In this document: piece after piece, positions 27,889 through 37,640 of the stretch | Layout: each line of letters starts with the position of its first letter | Numbering within the stretch: the first letter of the stretch is position 1 | Source of the DNA: Polynucleobacter sp. MWH-UH24A | GTDB lineage: Bacteria; Pseudomonadota; Gammaproteobacteria; Burkholderiales; Burkholderiaceae | Direction: 5' to 3' | NCBI RefSeq assembly: GCF_018687475.1 | Contig: NZ_CP061292.1 | Coordinates: 372,001-436,000, forward strand | DNA length: 64,000 bases | Translations under genes and position numbers: made by a program | The notes under the pieces: model-generated | What the model saw: only the letters and a program-made list of their open reading frames with translations | The model's database searches: none | Told to the model about the DNA's origin: nothing

Positions 27889-30315
27889 ATGAAAAAACCA
27901 GTTACCAAAGCTGCTCCTAAAAAATTAGCAAAACCTATTGCGAAGGCAAAAGCTGCAATTAAAAAGGCAAAGCCTGTTGCGGCTGTTAAGAAGGCCGTAA
28001 AAGTTGCTGCAAAGAAGCCCACGAAGGTACTAGTAAAAAAAGTTAGCAAATCATCTAAAGCGCCTGCAAAAAAAGCGGTCTCCAAGGTTGTGAAGCCAAT
28101 TGCAAAGAATGCAAAGGCTAATGCCAAATCGGTAAAACCAGCCCCCAAATTAACCGCCAAGGAATTGGCAAAAAAGGCAGCTGAAGAAAAGGCATTAAAG
28201 AAGGCACAAGAAAAAGCAGCCAAAGAACAAGCGAAGGCGGAGGCAAAAGCTGCCAAATTAAAAGCAAAAGAAGCAGCTGTTGAGCTCGATGAAAATGGGC
28301 AGCCGATCAAAAAAACGCGTGGTCGAAAACCCAAGGCCGAAGTAGTTACTGAGCCAGGCGTGGACAACCGAACTGATCGGCAGAAGGCGCGCGATCGCAA
28401 AGCAAAAGAAAAGGCGCTGCTAAAAGAGTTTGCTGCGCAACAATTGGGTAGTGAGGAGCAGCAAGAATTACGCCGCTCGCGCTTGAAGACCCTCATTAAG
28501 ATGGGTAAATCCAAAGGGTATTTAACCCATGGCGAGATGAACGATGTGATGTCCGATGAGTTATCTGAGGTAGATGCCCTAGAAACTCTGATCGGTCTTC
28601 TCAATGACATTGGCATTACTGTTTACGAGCAAGCGCCAGACGCAGAAACCCTTTTGCTCAATGAGCATGGACCCACTGCAACTTCAGAAGAGGAGGCTGA
28701 GGAAGAGGCCGAAGCTGCCCTCTCAACGGTTGACTCCGAATTTGGACGAACCACCGACCCTGTGCGCATGTACATGCGTGAGATGGGTACCGTTGATTTG
28801 TTGACCCGTGAGGGCGAAATCGTCATTGCCAAAAAGATTGAAGCTGGCCTTAAGGACATGGTGATGGCTTTGTCTGCTTGCCCAGTAACAATCTCAGAGA
28901 TCCTAGCTAATGTAGACAAGATCGTTTCAGGTGAAATGGAAATTGATCAGTTTGTTGATGGCTTAGTCGATCCAAATGCCGAAGATATCCCGATGGCTGC
29001 TGATGAGCCCGAGGATCTCGAGCTCATGGAAGAGGGCGAGGAGGGGGATGATGAGGAAGGTGGCGGCGGTGGTGCAAGTACTGCAAGTGCCAAACAACTC
29101 GAGGAGTTAAAGCAACGTTCTCTTGAAAAGTTTGCGGTGATTCGGGCTCAGTTTGACAAGATGCGTCGTGCCCACGATCGCGATGGGTATAACTCACCCG
29201 GTTATTTAAAAGCCCAAGATGCGATTCGCAATGAGTTACTTGGTTTTCGTTTAACGGCGAAGAGTGTTGAAAAACTCTGCGATACCATGCGTGCGCAAGT
29301 GGATGAAGTATGGAAGCTTGAGCGCGGCATTGTGAGCATTCTGGTTGATAAGATCGGAATCCCACGCGCTGAAGTTCTGCAAGCATTTCCAAAAATGGCT
29401 ATGAACTTGCGTTGGACTGCAAATCTTCTTAAGGATCCAAAACCCTATAGCGCCCTCTTGGAGCGGAATGTGCCTGCAATTCAAGAGCTGCAACAGAAAT
29501 TGATCGATATTCAAACCAAGGTGGTCTTACCACTCAATGAGCTCAAAGAAGTCAACAAGCAAATGATTGCGGGTGAGAAGCGGGCGCGTGAAGCAAAGCG
29601 CGAGATGACCGTTGCAAACTTGCGCTTGGTGATCTCAATTGCTAAGAAGTACACCAACCGCGGCTTACAGTTCTTGGATTTGATTCAAGAGGGCAATATC
29701 GGCCTCATGAAAGCAGTGGATAAGTTTGAGTATCGTCGCGGTTATAAGTTCTCAACCTATGCAACATGGTGGATTCGTCAAGCGATCACGCGCTCGATTG
29801 CGGATCAAGCTAGAACGATCCGTATCCCGGTGCATATGATCGAAACCATCAATAAGATGAATCGTATTAGCCGTCAAATTTTGCAAGAAACAGGACATGA
29901 GCCTGACGCAGCAACCTTGGCTCAGAAGATGGAGATACCAGAAGATAAGATTCGTAAGATCATGAAGATTGCGAAAGAGCCAATCTCGATGGAAACCCCA
30001 ATTGGCGATGATGAAGATTCGCATTTGGGTGACTTCATTGAAGACTCCAATACCCTAGCTCCAGCCGAGGCTGCATTGCATGACTCGATGCGCGATGTAG
30101 TGAAGGATGTTCTTGACTCTTTAACACCACGCGAGGCAAAGGTATTGCGGATGCGTTTTGGTGTTGAGATGAGCACCGATCACACCCTCGAGGAAGTTGG
30201 TAAACAGTTTGATGTGACCCGTGAGCGGATCCGTCAAATTGAGGCTAAGGCATTACGGAAAATGCGTCACCCCAGCCGCAGTGATAAGCTGAAGACTTTC
30301 CTCGAAGAAGATTAA
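27889..30315 (+). CDS. rpoD: RNA polymerase sigma factor RpoD (sigma-70)
   Basis: Primary sigma factor, 808 aa versus 613 in E. coli. The extra length is mainly a Lys/Ala/Pro-rich N-terminus (residues 1 to about 150, e.g. [19 protein letters not shown]) resembling histone H1 tails. Region 1.1 follows near 200-260 ([20 protein letters not shown]), then [17 protein letters not shown] (1.2), an acidic [15 protein letters not shown] insert near 380-395, the region 2 core [40 protein letters not shown] and [14 protein letters not shown], region 3, and the region 4 helix-turn-helix [21 protein letters not shown] basic N-terminal extension occurs in other Burkholderiales RpoD proteins. It follows dnaG after 233 bases with its own likely promoter. 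Confidence 0.97.
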   Translation: MKKPVTKAAPKKLAKPIAKAKAAIKKAKPVAAVKKAVKVAAKKPTKVLVKKVSKSSKAPAKKAVSKVVKPIAKNAKANAKSVKPAPKLTAKELAKKAAEEKALKKAQEKAAKEQAKAEAKAAKLKAKEAAVELDENGQPIKKTRGRKPKAEVVTEPGVDNRTDRQKARDRKAKEKALLKEFAAQQLGSEEQQELRRSRLKTLIKMGKSKGYLTHGEMNDVMSDELSEVDALETLIGLLNDIGITVYEQAPDAETLLLNEHGPTATSEEEAEEEAEAALSTVDSEFGRTTDPVRMYMREMGTVDLLTREGEIVIAKKIEAGLKDMVMALSACPVTISEILANVDKIVSGEMEIDQFVDGLVDPNAEDIPMAADEPEDLELMEEGEEGDDEEGGGGGASTASAKQLEELKQRSLEKFAVIRAQFDKMRRAHDRDGYNSPGYLKAQDAIRNELLGFRLTAKSVEKLCDTMRAQVDEVWKLERGIVSILVDKIGIPRAEVLQAFPKMAMNLRWTANLLKDPKPYSALLERNVPAIQELQQKLIDIQTKVVLPLNELKEVNKQMIAGEKRAREAKREMTVANLRLVISIAKKYTNRGLQFLDLIQEGNIGLMKAVDKFEYRRGYKFSTYATWWIRQAITRSIADQARTIRIPVHMIETINKMNRISRQILQETGHEPDAATLAQKMEIPEDKIRKIMKIAKEPISMETPIGDDEDSHLGDFIEDSNTLAPAEAALHDSMRDVVKDVLDSLTPREAKVLRMRFGVEMSTDHTLEEVGKQFDVTRERIRQIEAKALRKMRHPSRSDKLKTFLEED

Positions 30316-30326
30316 TCAAGTCTTAG

Positions 30327-30403
30327 GGGCCCATAGCTCAGTTGGTTAGAGCAGAGGACTCATAATCCTTTGGTCCCAGGTTCAAGTCCTGGTGGGCCCA
30401 CCA
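30327..30403 (+). tRNA. tRNA with CAU anticodon, probably tRNA-Ile2 (lysidine-modified)
   Basis: A 77-base cloverleaf: acceptor GGGCCCA pairs perfectly with TGGGCCC, D-arm AGCTCAGTTGGTTAGAGC, anticodon loop CTCATAA (CAT at 30361-30363), T-arm with GGTTCAAGTCC, and encoded CCA. The G/C-only acceptor and TTCAAGTCC loop resemble E. coli tRNA-Ile2 (ileX) more than elongator tRNA-Met, whose T-loop region is TTCGAATCC. Identity needs covariance scoring for TilS determinants. The tRNA starts 11 bases after rpoD and may be processed from its transcript. Confidence 0.9.
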
Positions 30404-30410
30404 GAAAACA

Positions 30411-30444
30411 AAAACCCTCATCGACCACGATGGGGGTTTATTTA
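30411..30444 (+). terminator. Rho-independent terminator after the rpoD-tRNA unit
   Basis: ACCCTCATCG (30414-30423) pairs with CGATGGGGGT (30428-30437, one G-T pair) over the loop ACCA, flanked by an A-run before and TTTATTTAT after. It closes the dnaG-rpoD-tRNA transcript. Confidence 0.85.
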
Positions 30445-30489
30445 TAGATTAGTAGTGACCTATAAAGATAGTCTTACAATTTCAGCACT

Positions 30490-30657
30490 ATGAATCCATC
30501 CGAGCAAAGTAATTCAAATTCAGCTAATCAAGATACTCAAGATGATCAAATCTCGGCTTCGGATAGTTTTGAGGTTAAACCTGAGCCTAAACCTACCATG
30601 AGTAAGAGAGAGATCATGGAGGAGTTATCTCGACAACGATTTCCATGGGAAGAATAG
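30490..30657 (+). CDS. Small acidic hypothetical protein (55 aa)
   Basis: An ATG-initiated 56-codon frame encodes a polar protein rich in Ser, Asn, Gln, Asp in its first half, then EVKPEPKPTMSKREIMEELS and a C-terminal RQRFPWEE. The conserved-looking end and position just before an expressed permease gene suggest a real gene. No family was recognised and no strong Shine-Dalgarno is visible. It lies 23 bases upstream of the DMT permease and may be cotranscribed with it. Confidence 0.5.
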   Translation: MNPSEQSNSNSANQDTQDDQISASDSFEVKPEPKPTMSKREIMEELSRQRFPWEE

Positions 30658-30680
30658 GTGCTTATTCTTAGGAAAAACTA

Positions 30681-31601
30681 GTGCAGTCTGGTTTTTATCT
30701 CTCGATTATTCTCGCAAGTTTAGGCGCATTACTATTTGCTGCTAAAGCGATTGTGGTGAAATTTTCCTATCAGTATGGTGCTACTGCAGATATCGTTCTG
30801 ACCCTGCGGATGGTATTTTCACTCCCAATCTTTTGGCTAGCGGTATGGTGGAACCAGCAGATCACATCACCACAACCACTCATCAGAAAGGATGTGATCA
30901 AAGTCTGTGCGATTGGCTTATTGGGCTATTTTGTATCGAGCTACTTAGATTTCCTCGGACTGCATTACATTTCTGTTGGGCTAGAGCGCGTGATTTTGTA
31001 TTTAATTCCAGCCATCGTATTAGTACTGTCAAAGTTCTTATTGAAAAAAACAATTGATCGGCGGCAATATTGGGCGATGGCCGTCGCCTATCTTGGGATC
31101 ACCCTAGTTTTTTTGCATGATATACAGTTCAATGGACAGAGTGCTGTATTTTTGGGTGGCATATTGGTCTTTTTGTCAGCCGTGGCGTACTCGATCTATT
31201 TGATCTATGCCGGTGAGCTCGTAGGGCGGGTAGGGAGTATCCGAATGGTGGCACTTGCGAGCGCCTCAGCTACGGCTGCAACCTGCATTCAGTCACTTGT
31301 CTTGGGCGTCAGTCAGCTTTTTGTGCAGCAGCCCGAGGTCTATTACTTTGCGCTTATCAACGCCTTGTTTTGTACCTTTATCCCTATGCTTTTTATCATG
31401 ATGGCCGTTAACCGCATTGGTTCAAGCTTGACTGCTCAGGCGGGTACGATTGGTCCAGTAGGCACCGCATTCTTGGGGTGGTATTTCCTCAGCGAGCCAG
31501 TGAGTGCTTTACAGCTTGCGGGAATTGCTATTGTATTAATTGGAATTGCAATTTTGTTATCGATTGGCAAGTCCAATCCAAACCCAGCAGCAGCCGAATA
31601 A
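30681..31601 (+). CDS. DMT superfamily (EamA) transporter
   Basis: A 306 aa integral membrane protein with ten hydrophobic helices in two EamA repeats: the first opens FYLSIILASLGALLFAAKAI, the second begins near VFLGGILVFLSAVAYSIYLIY and ends with LQLAGIAIVLIGIAILLSIG. The family exports metabolites such as amino acids; the substrate is unknown. Start is GTG 30681 with AGGAAAAA upstream. It is convergent with the iron-ABC ATPase gene (4 bases between stops). Confidence 0.88.
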   Translation: MQSGFYLSIILASLGALLFAAKAIVVKFSYQYGATADIVLTLRMVFSLPIFWLAVWWNQQITSPQPLIRKDVIKVCAIGLLGYFVSSYLDFLGLHYISVGLERVILYLIPAIVLVLSKFLLKKTIDRRQYWAMAVAYLGITLVFLHDIQFNGQSAVFLGGILVFLSAVAYSIYLIYAGELVGRVGSIRMVALASASATAATCIQSLVLGVSQLFVQQPEVYYFALINALFCTFIPMLFIMMAVNRIGSSLTAQAGTIGPVGTAFLGWYFLSEPVSALQLAGIAIVLIGIAILLSIGKSNPNPAAAE

Positions 31602-31605
31602 TGAC

Positions 31606-32676
31606 TTAATTTTTGAATGTGACCACGTGGTCAGCGCCCAAGCGAATACCAATTTTTTCGCCAATCGCATGGTTGTGGTGGCTAGGGACAAAGGCAAATA
31701 CCTCTTGGCCCGAATTGAGTTTAAGGGTGTATAAAAAATCGGCACCACGAAACGCCTTACGCACAACCTCTGCTTGCATCGGACTTTCATCGTCGTGCTG
31801 AATATCATCGGCACGTAAGAGCACATCAATTTGTTTTCCAGGACTTAATGCTTCACCTGGATCCAATTGCAGTTGTCCAAGTTCAATCTCAACGGCACCT
31901 CCATCTTGGGTTTTGCCTTTAATAAAGACACCCCGACCTATAAACTCGGCCACATAGCGTGTATTCGGTTTGTGATAAAGATCGTAGGGAGTATCCCATT
32001 GAATGATCTTGCCCTCATTCATCACTCCGATATGATCCGCAATTGCAAAGGCTTCAAATTGATCATGCGTGACGAGCAGGGCAGTTACCCCGTTGGCTTT
32101 GAGGATATCGCGCATCTCACTAGCCAGGCGCTCACGTAAATCGATATCTAAATTTGAGAATGGCTCATCGAGCAAGATCAGATCGGGTTCGGGTGCCATG
32201 GCTCGTGCCAGTGCCACACGTTGTTGTTGTCCGCCAGAGAGTTCGTGGGGATAAGCACTTGCTCTGTCGTCAAGTGCTACCCGCTCCAACCAATGCATAC
32301 CAATTTTCTGGCGTTCTGCATTAGTGCCTGTCCGTAGCCCAAACATGACGTTCTCAAGAACGCTAAGGTGTGGAAATAAAGCAAAGTCCTGAAAGACCAT
32401 GCCAACTTTGCGCTCTGCTGGGGAAATTCGTTGGCTGGGTGAGCTCACCGTTTTGCCATGGATTTTGATCTCACCGGTTTGCACAGGCTCAAAGCCGCAA
32501 ATGGCACGCAATACGGTGGATTTACCGCAACCCGATGGGCCCAAGAGGCAGGCAATATCCCCTTTAGGAAGTTGGAAACTGAGGCTATTGACAATCCGAA
32601 TGACGCCCGAGCCTTCCTGTTTAGGAAACTCGATCGCAATGTTTTCGAGGGAAATCAGGGCTGGATTGGAATTCAT
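31606..32676 (-). CDS. fbpC: Ferric-iron ABC transporter ATP-binding protein (FbpC type)
   Basis: A 356 aa ATPase: Walker A LLGPSGCGKSTVLRAICGFE, Q-loop MVFQDFALFPHLSVLENVMF, signature LSGGQQQRVALARAMAPEPD, Walker B LILLDEPFSNLD, H-loop LLVTHDQFEAFAIADHIGVM, and a C-terminal TOBE domain. The Walker/TOBE layout is shared by several importers; the divergent FbpB-type permease and nearby FbpA-type binding protein point to Fe(III). It is divergent from the permease with 81 bases between starts, and no Fur box was seen in that gap. Confidence 0.88.
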   Translation of the reverse strand: MNSNPALISLENIAIEFPKQEGSGVIRIVNSLSFQLPKGDIACLLGPSGCGKSTVLRAICGFEPVQTGEIKIHGKTVSSPSQRISPAERKVGMVFQDFALFPHLSVLENVMFGLRTGTNAERQKIGMHWLERVALDDRASAYPHELSGGQQQRVALARAMAPEPDLILLDEPFSNLDIDLRERLASEMRDILKANGVTALLVTHDQFEAFAIADHIGVMNEGKIIQWDTPYDLYHKPNTRYVAEFIGRGVFIKGKTQDGGAVEIELGQLQLDPGEALSPGKQIDVLLRADDIQHDDESPMQAEVVRKAFRGADFLYTLKLNSGQEVFAFVPSHHNHAIGEKIGIRLGADHVVTFKN

Positions 32677-32757
32677 CCCTATAATTTTCGCATTGAATCA
32701 TAAAAAATCATATAAACACCACAACCCATCTACTTATTCGATCCATTACCGCACTGA

Positions 32758-34341
32758 ATGCGCATAAGCTCTATTTTCTTAGCTCTGACTCTTAGCCTAC
32801 CTATTCTGGGGTTGATCTTAGCTGCCCTATTGGGTCAACCCAGCCCAATCGGATCGGACGGGATGGTCTCTGGGAGTACGCTAACCCACCTTTGGAATTA
32901 TGTGTTGACGGATTACATCGTTACAACGCTCCTGCTTTGCTTCGGCGTTGGTATTGGTGTTTTCATTCTAGGGGTGGGTAATGCATGGCTGATAGCGAAC
33001 TATCAATTTCCAGGAAAGGCAATCTTTGAATGGGCCTTAATCTTGCCACTCGCAGTTCCTGCTTATGTGATGGCGTATTTGTTTGTGGATTTCTTGCAGC
33101 ATGCTGGCCCCGTGCAAACCATGTTACGTGACAATTTAGGTCTTACAGTGTCATTACCGGATCCGCGCTCCTTAGGTGGTGCGATGTGGACCTTCACTAT
33201 GTGTTTGTATCCCTATGTGTATTTGGTCGCGCGCACCTCTTTTTTAGATCGCAGTGCACGATTTATGGAGGTTGCTGAAACCTTAGGTTATACCAGTGTG
33301 GAAGCATTTATCAAGCTGGTACTGCCCATGGCAAGGCCTGCGATCTTTACCGGTATTGCTTTGACGCTTATGGAGGTATTGGCTGATTTTGGGGCAGTAT
33401 CCTACTTTGGCTTACAAACCTTTGCGACCGGTATTTTTAAGGCCTGGTTATCGTTTGGGGATCGAAGTGCTGCAGTGCATTTATCCCTAATGCTCCTGAG
33501 TTTTGTCTTAATAGTGTTTTATTGGGAGCGTCACAATCGAGCCAGGCAACGCTATGCCCTTACCAATACAAATACTCGACCTGCCATCCCGAAACGCTTA
33601 GTGGGTTCCCATGCGCTCTATGCCTTTTTATTCTGCGCCCTGACGCTCATATTTGCATTCATTTTGCCAATGGCAGTTTTATTTGATCTTGTTAGCGAGC
33701 AGGGTCTTGAAATGGATTCGCGCTACTGGGCATGGTTAAAGAATTCATTAAGCTTATCGGCATTTACTGCCATCTTAGCTGTACTTTGCGCACTCTTTTT
33801 GGCGTATGCCGCACGCCTTACCCAAAGTAAAACGCTGCAAGGGGTCAATCGCTTACTCACGGTTGGTTATGCCTTACCCGGCGCAGTTTTGGGCGTTGGC
33901 ATTTTGTCTCTTTTGGGTTTGTTGGATATCGCATGGTTAATGTCGATAAGTGTTGGGGTATTGGTCTACGCTTATCTAATTCGTTTTCTATCTGCCGGCT
34001 TACAAAGTATTGAGACCGGATTGACTCGTATTACCCCTGCGATGGATGGCACCGCTGCGCTCTTGGGCGCCAAGCCGCTGGAGATGATTTGGCGGATTCA
34101 TTTGCCATTATTAAAGCGTAGCGTTTTAACTGCCTTGTTATTTGTGTTTGTCGATGTAATGAAAGAGCTGCCTGCCACATTACTGTTGCGACCTTTTAAC
34201 CTGGATACCTTGGCAGTTGCCACCTATCAATTGGCAGCCGACGAACGCTTAACCGAGCTCGCATTACCTGCCTTAAGCATTGTTTTAGTTGGACTTTTAC
34301 CGGTTATCTTGCTATCGCGGGCGATTGCCCAGAAACGGTAA
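32758..34341 (+). CDS. fbpB: Ferric-iron ABC transporter permease (FbpB type, fused)
   Basis: A 527 aa inner-membrane protein with about twelve helices and two permease units, each bearing an EAA-type cytoplasmic loop: RFMEVAETLGYTSVEAFIKL with PMARPAI in the first half, and GTAALLGAKPLEMIWRIHLP in the second. This duplicated form is typical of FbpB/SfuB iron(III) permeases. No clear Shine-Dalgarno precedes ATG 32758. The binding-protein gene follows after 88 bases with its own promoter. Confidence 0.88.
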   Translation: MRISSIFLALTLSLPILGLILAALLGQPSPIGSDGMVSGSTLTHLWNYVLTDYIVTTLLLCFGVGIGVFILGVGNAWLIANYQFPGKAIFEWALILPLAVPAYVMAYLFVDFLQHAGPVQTMLRDNLGLTVSLPDPRSLGGAMWTFTMCLYPYVYLVARTSFLDRSARFMEVAETLGYTSVEAFIKLVLPMARPAIFTGIALTLMEVLADFGAVSYFGLQTFATGIFKAWLSFGDRSAAVHLSLMLLSFVLIVFYWERHNRARQRYALTNTNTRPAIPKRLVGSHALYAFLFCALTLIFAFILPMAVLFDLVSEQGLEMDSRYWAWLKNSLSLSAFTAILAVLCALFLAYAARLTQSKTLQGVNRLLTVGYALPGAVLGVGILSLLGLLDIAWLMSISVGVLVYAYLIRFLSAGLQSIETGLTRITPAMDGTAALLGAKPLEMIWRIHLPLLKRSVLTALLFVFVDVMKELPATLLLRPFNLDTLAVATYQLAADERLTELALPALSIVLVGLLPVILLSRAIAQKR

Positions 34342-34365
34342 AAAACCACAGAAGTACCAATATGA

Positions 34366-34394
34366 TTGATAATCATTCTCATTTGTATTACACT
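34366..34394 (+). promoter_or_regulatory. Fur-box-containing promoter of the iron-binding protein gene
   Basis: TGATAATCATTCTCA (34367-34381) matches the 7-1-7 Fur consensus at 14 of 15 positions. It overlaps the -35 of a promoter TTGATA (34366-34371), 17 bases, TACACT (34389-34394). Iron-bound Fur would block it directly. Confidence 0.8.
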
Positions 34395-34429
34395 AAAGTT
34401 TTTGTATTCGTTAATAGGAATGGTTTGAT

Positions 34430-35515
34430 ATGCATGAAATTGGCTGGGCGCATTCGTCGGTATTGAAAAAAATTTCCCTGATACCGAGTTTAGTTTTTGG
34501 GCTTGTTATAACCTTGGGTTCATCGCCAAATCATGCGGCTGAGCCAAATACGGTACTTAATCTGTATTCTGCGCGACATTATCAAACTGATGAAGCCCTT
34601 TATGCCAACTTCACAAAAAGTACTGGTATCAAGATTAACCGGATTGAAGCTGATGACAACGCCTTGCTCGAACGCTTAAATAGCGAAGGTGTTAAAAGTC
34701 CAGCCGATGTGATTTTATTAGTTGATGCCGCACGGTTGTGGCGCGCTCAGGTCAATGGTATGTTTAGGCCAATTCAGTCCAAGGTGTTGGATCAGCGTAT
34801 ACCAGCCAACCTTCGCGCCAAGGCCGATGCGGATGGCACCACCTGGTATGGATTCTCAACTCGGGCGCGCATTATGGTGTACAACAAAGATCGCATTAAA
34901 CCCGATGATGTGAACACCTATGAGAAGTTGGCTGACCCAATCAATAAAGGTAAGGTATGCACTCGTTCCGGTTCGCACCCCTACATGTTGTCATTGGTTG
35001 GTGCTCTGATTGAGCGTGATGGCACTGCGGCAACTGAGAAGTGGGCTAAAGGAATGGTCGCCAATATGGCGCGTGCGCCCAAAGGCGGTGATACCGATCA
35101 AATCCGTGCTGTCGCATCGGGTGAGTGCGCGGTTGCATTAACCAACTCTTACTACTTGGCACGTTTAATGCGCTCGACCAAGCCCGAGGATATTGCCGCG
35201 CTTGCCAAACTAGGCCATATTTGGCCCAATCAAAATGCCGGTGGTGTGCATATCAATATTTCTGGGGGTGGCGTAGCTAAAAATGCACCCAATCCACAGG
35301 CTGCTGTGAAGTTTTTGGAGTATTTAGCAAGCGACGCTGCGCAGATCTATTTAGCCGATGGTAATAATGAATGGCCGGTCGTTGCGGGAGTGAAGCTTGA
35401 TAATCCTGCTTTGAAAGCGCTCGGACCCTATCAAGTCGAAAAGGTATCAATCGCTGCGATCGGGCGCAATCAAGTAGCAGCTCAGCGGATCTTGGATCAG
35501 GCGGGTTACCGCTAG
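34430..35515 (+). CDS. fbpA: Ferric-iron ABC transporter substrate-binding protein
   Basis: A 361 aa periplasmic iron-binding protein: a signal peptide with hydrophobic core LIPSLVFGLVITLG ending near HAAEP, then VLNLYSARHYQTDEALYANF, the FutA/FbpA opening with Fe-ligand Tyr, TTWYGFSTRARIMVYNKDRI, and the paired-tyrosine motif LTNSYYLARLMRS. It delivers Fe(III) to the divergent/adjacent FbpB-FbpC pair. The first 11 residues before the signal core are longer than usual; a later start cannot be excluded. Regulated by the Fur-box promoter upstream. Confidence 0.9.
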   Translation: MHEIGWAHSSVLKKISLIPSLVFGLVITLGSSPNHAAEPNTVLNLYSARHYQTDEALYANFTKSTGIKINRIEADDNALLERLNSEGVKSPADVILLVDAARLWRAQVNGMFRPIQSKVLDQRIPANLRAKADADGTTWYGFSTRARIMVYNKDRIKPDDVNTYEKLADPINKGKVCTRSGSHPYMLSLVGALIERDGTAATEKWAKGMVANMARAPKGGDTDQIRAVASGECAVALTNSYYLARLMRSTKPEDIAALAKLGHIWPNQNAGGVHINISGGGVAKNAPNPQAAVKFLEYLASDAAQIYLADGNNEWPVVAGVKLDNPALKALGPYQVEKVSIAAIGRNQVAAQRILDQAGYR

Positions 35516-35519
35516 AGTG

Positions 35520-36287
35520 CTATCCCCGGCCAACAAATGGCATCTTGCTGGCCATGATGGTCATGAACAAGATATTACTTTCAGGCGGCAGTTTGGCCAT
35601 TTGTAAAACTGCTTGCCCAACATGATCCACATCCATCCGCGGCTCGACTTTGATCGAACCATCGGCTTGCATAATGCCGTTAGCCATGCGTTCGGTCATC
35701 TCGGTAGCGGCATTCCCAATATCAATTTGACCGCAATTAATGTTAAATGGCCTACCGTCAAGTGCAATGGATTTGGTGAGTCCTGTGATGGCATGTTTGG
35801 TGGACGTATATGGTGCGGTATTGGGTCTTGGGGCATGCGCAGAAATTGAGCCATTATTAATAATGCGACCACCTTGGGGCGATTGGGACTTCATCATGCG
35901 CATGGCTTCTTGGGAGCATAAAAATGCACCGCAGAGATTACTGTTCACGACATTCATCCACTGCTCGTAGGAAAGCTCGTCCATAGGAATTGCTGGCGCA
36001 CCCGTTCCTGCATTATTAAATAGCACATCAATGCGGCCAAATTGATCTTTAAGCTGACGAAATAAGGTCTTCACCTCTTCGGGTTTGCCCACATCGCAAG
36101 CTACTGCTAAGCAGTTCGTTGTATTTCCACCAATTTCCTTGATTGCTTTTTGTAAACGTTCGAGATTGCGTCCGGTAAGCACTACCGAAAATCCGTCACT
36201 TAGAAGGGCTTTGGCTGCAGCTTTACCAATACCAGTTCCAGCACCGGTAACAAGGGCAACACGCAGGGGGTTTGAGTTCGTTGGCAT
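35520..36287 (-). CDS. SDR family oxidoreductase
   Basis: A 255 aa classical short-chain dehydrogenase/reductase: the cofactor motif [14 protein letters not shown], catalytic Ser in NNGSISA and YTSTK (Tyr-X3-Lys). TGRNLERL after the second strand suggests NADP(H) preference. Substrate unknown. It converges on the iron-binding gene (4 bases) and diverges from the TAXI-like gene (44 bases). Confidence 0.87.
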   Translation of the reverse strand: MPTNSNPLRVALVTGAGTGIGKAAAKALLSDGFSVVLTGRNLERLQKAIKEIGGNTTNCLAVACDVGKPEEVKTLFRQLKDQFGRIDVLFNNAGTGAPAIPMDELSYEQWMNVVNSNLCGAFLCSQEAMRMMKSQSPQGGRIINNGSISAHAPRPNTAPYTSTKHAITGLTKSIALDGRPFNINCGQIDIGNAATEMTERMANGIMQADGSIKVEPRMDVDHVGQAVLQMAKLPPESNILFMTIMASKMPFVGRG

Positions 36288-36331
36288 GGATTTAATCAGG
36301 GCATAATGGTTAAAAATAGAATGATAAAGCC

Positions 36332-37633
36332 ATGACCATTTTGTATCGGATCGCCTCCCGACCTGCCTATTTGGTTACGGCGTTTATCGTACTGATTGCA
36401 AGTATTTTTTTGACGATCTGGTTGCTATTGCCAGGACCCCCCAAGACGCTAACAATTGCGACTGGATTTCCGGACGGGCTTTATCACCAGTTTGCAAAAC
36501 AGCTACAAGTAGAGCTCGCCAAAGAAAAGATTGTCCTAAGAATTCAGAATACGGGTGGTAGTGTTGATAACCTGGCACTGATGGCCGATTCCAAATCCGG
36601 AGTCGATTTAGCCATCATACAAAGTGGTGTGGGTAATCCAAATCAGTATCCAAAACTCACGGCATTAGCTGGTCTTTTCTATGAACCCCTTTGGGTTTGG
36701 TATCGGCCCGACGCCTTTATCAAAGACGGGGGGTCTTTACGGCAATTAAGTCAACTCAAAGGAAAAAAAGTATCGATCGGCAACGAGGGAAGTGGTACGA
36801 ACATGCTCTCCCAAGCTATTCTTAAACTCAATGACATTGAGTCAACACAACTCAATCTAGTTAGCCTTAGTCCCGATGAGGCAATTAAGCAATTGCGCCA
36901 GGGTGGAATTGATGTTGCCATGATTGTTTTGGCAGGTGAAGCACCTTTATTGAAAGATTTTTATCAATTACCCGGTATTCGCTTGATGGATTTTGACCAA
37001 GCAGAGACCTACACCCGAGTTTTGCCTTACCTCAATCGAGTTGATATCCCTCGAGGCCTTGTAAGTATTGCCCATGATTTACCTAAGCAAGATATTCATG
37101 TGATTGCGCCTACCGCCACTTTGGTTGCGCACTCTGATATCAATCCTGCTACGGTGAGTCTACTGTTGGGAACCACATACGATATATTACGTAATTACTC
37201 ACGCTTACAAAAGCCTGGTGAGTTTCCATCGAGCAAGGGCTTAGATTTTCCAATTGATTTAGATGCCGAGATATTCTTAAAGGATGGCCCCTCGTTTTTC
37301 TATCGGCATTTACCGTTTTGGGGTGCGGTGTGGTTAGAGCGTGTAATCAAGATCTTAATTCCCTTGCTGATTATTTTGTTGCCCATCTTTACCTATTTAC
37401 CCGTGATTCTGAACCTAAGCTTAAAGATAAGACTGGGTCGCCTTTATAAGACCTTAAAGACTATCGAAAAGCGATTTGCGGCTTCAAAAAATACGGATGA
37501 GTTATTGTCTGGGCTCAATGATCTCGAAAATCGTATAGAGCGTTTGAATGTGTCTGCGATCCAGTCAAAAGAACTTTATGATCTACGAATGCATATTGCC
37601 TTGGTGCGTGATCAGTTAAAACAGGCAAAATAA
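36332..37633 (+). CDS. TAXI-family binding protein with membrane anchors and coiled-coil tail
   Basis: A 433 aa protein with a TAXI solute-binding core: [57 protein letters not shown]. Unlike exported TAXI proteins, it has an N-terminal signal-anchor helix (residues 13-34, no cleavage site), a second helix near 338-360 ([20 protein letters not shown]), and a cytoplasmic helical tail of about 70 residues likely to form a coiled coil. No TRAP permease is adjacent. It may act as a ligand sensor rather than a transporter part. Downstream the dioxygenase and MFS genes follow after 7 and 11 bases. Confidence 0.85.
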   Translation: MTILYRIASRPAYLVTAFIVLIASIFLTIWLLLPGPPKTLTIATGFPDGLYHQFAKQLQVELAKEKIVLRIQNTGGSVDNLALMADSKSGVDLAIIQSGVGNPNQYPKLTALAGLFYEPLWVWYRPDAFIKDGGSLRQLSQLKGKKVSIGNEGSGTNMLSQAILKLNDIESTQLNLVSLSPDEAIKQLRQGGIDVAMIVLAGEAPLLKDFYQLPGIRLMDFDQAETYTRVLPYLNRVDIPRGLVSIAHDLPKQDIHVIAPTATLVAHSDINPATVSLLLGTTYDILRNYSRLQKPGEFPSSKGLDFPIDLDAEIFLKDGPSFFYRHLPFWGAVWLERVIKILIPLLIILLPIFTYLPVILNLSLKIRLGRLYKTLKTIEKRFAASKNTDELLSGLNDLENRIERLNVSAIQSKELYDLRMHIALVRDQLKQAK

Positions 37634-37640
37634 GGCTTGC

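Noticed and set aside
27825..28616. A 263-codon open frame on the minus strand opposite the start of rpoD
   Set aside because: Its Phe/Ala/Ser-rich product is what the complement of Lys/Ala codons gives; the plus strand encodes RpoD with its tail.
32677..32757. Fur box in the fbpC-fbpB gap
   Set aside because: The AT-rich stretch has no 7-1-7 match; only the fbpA upstream site fits.
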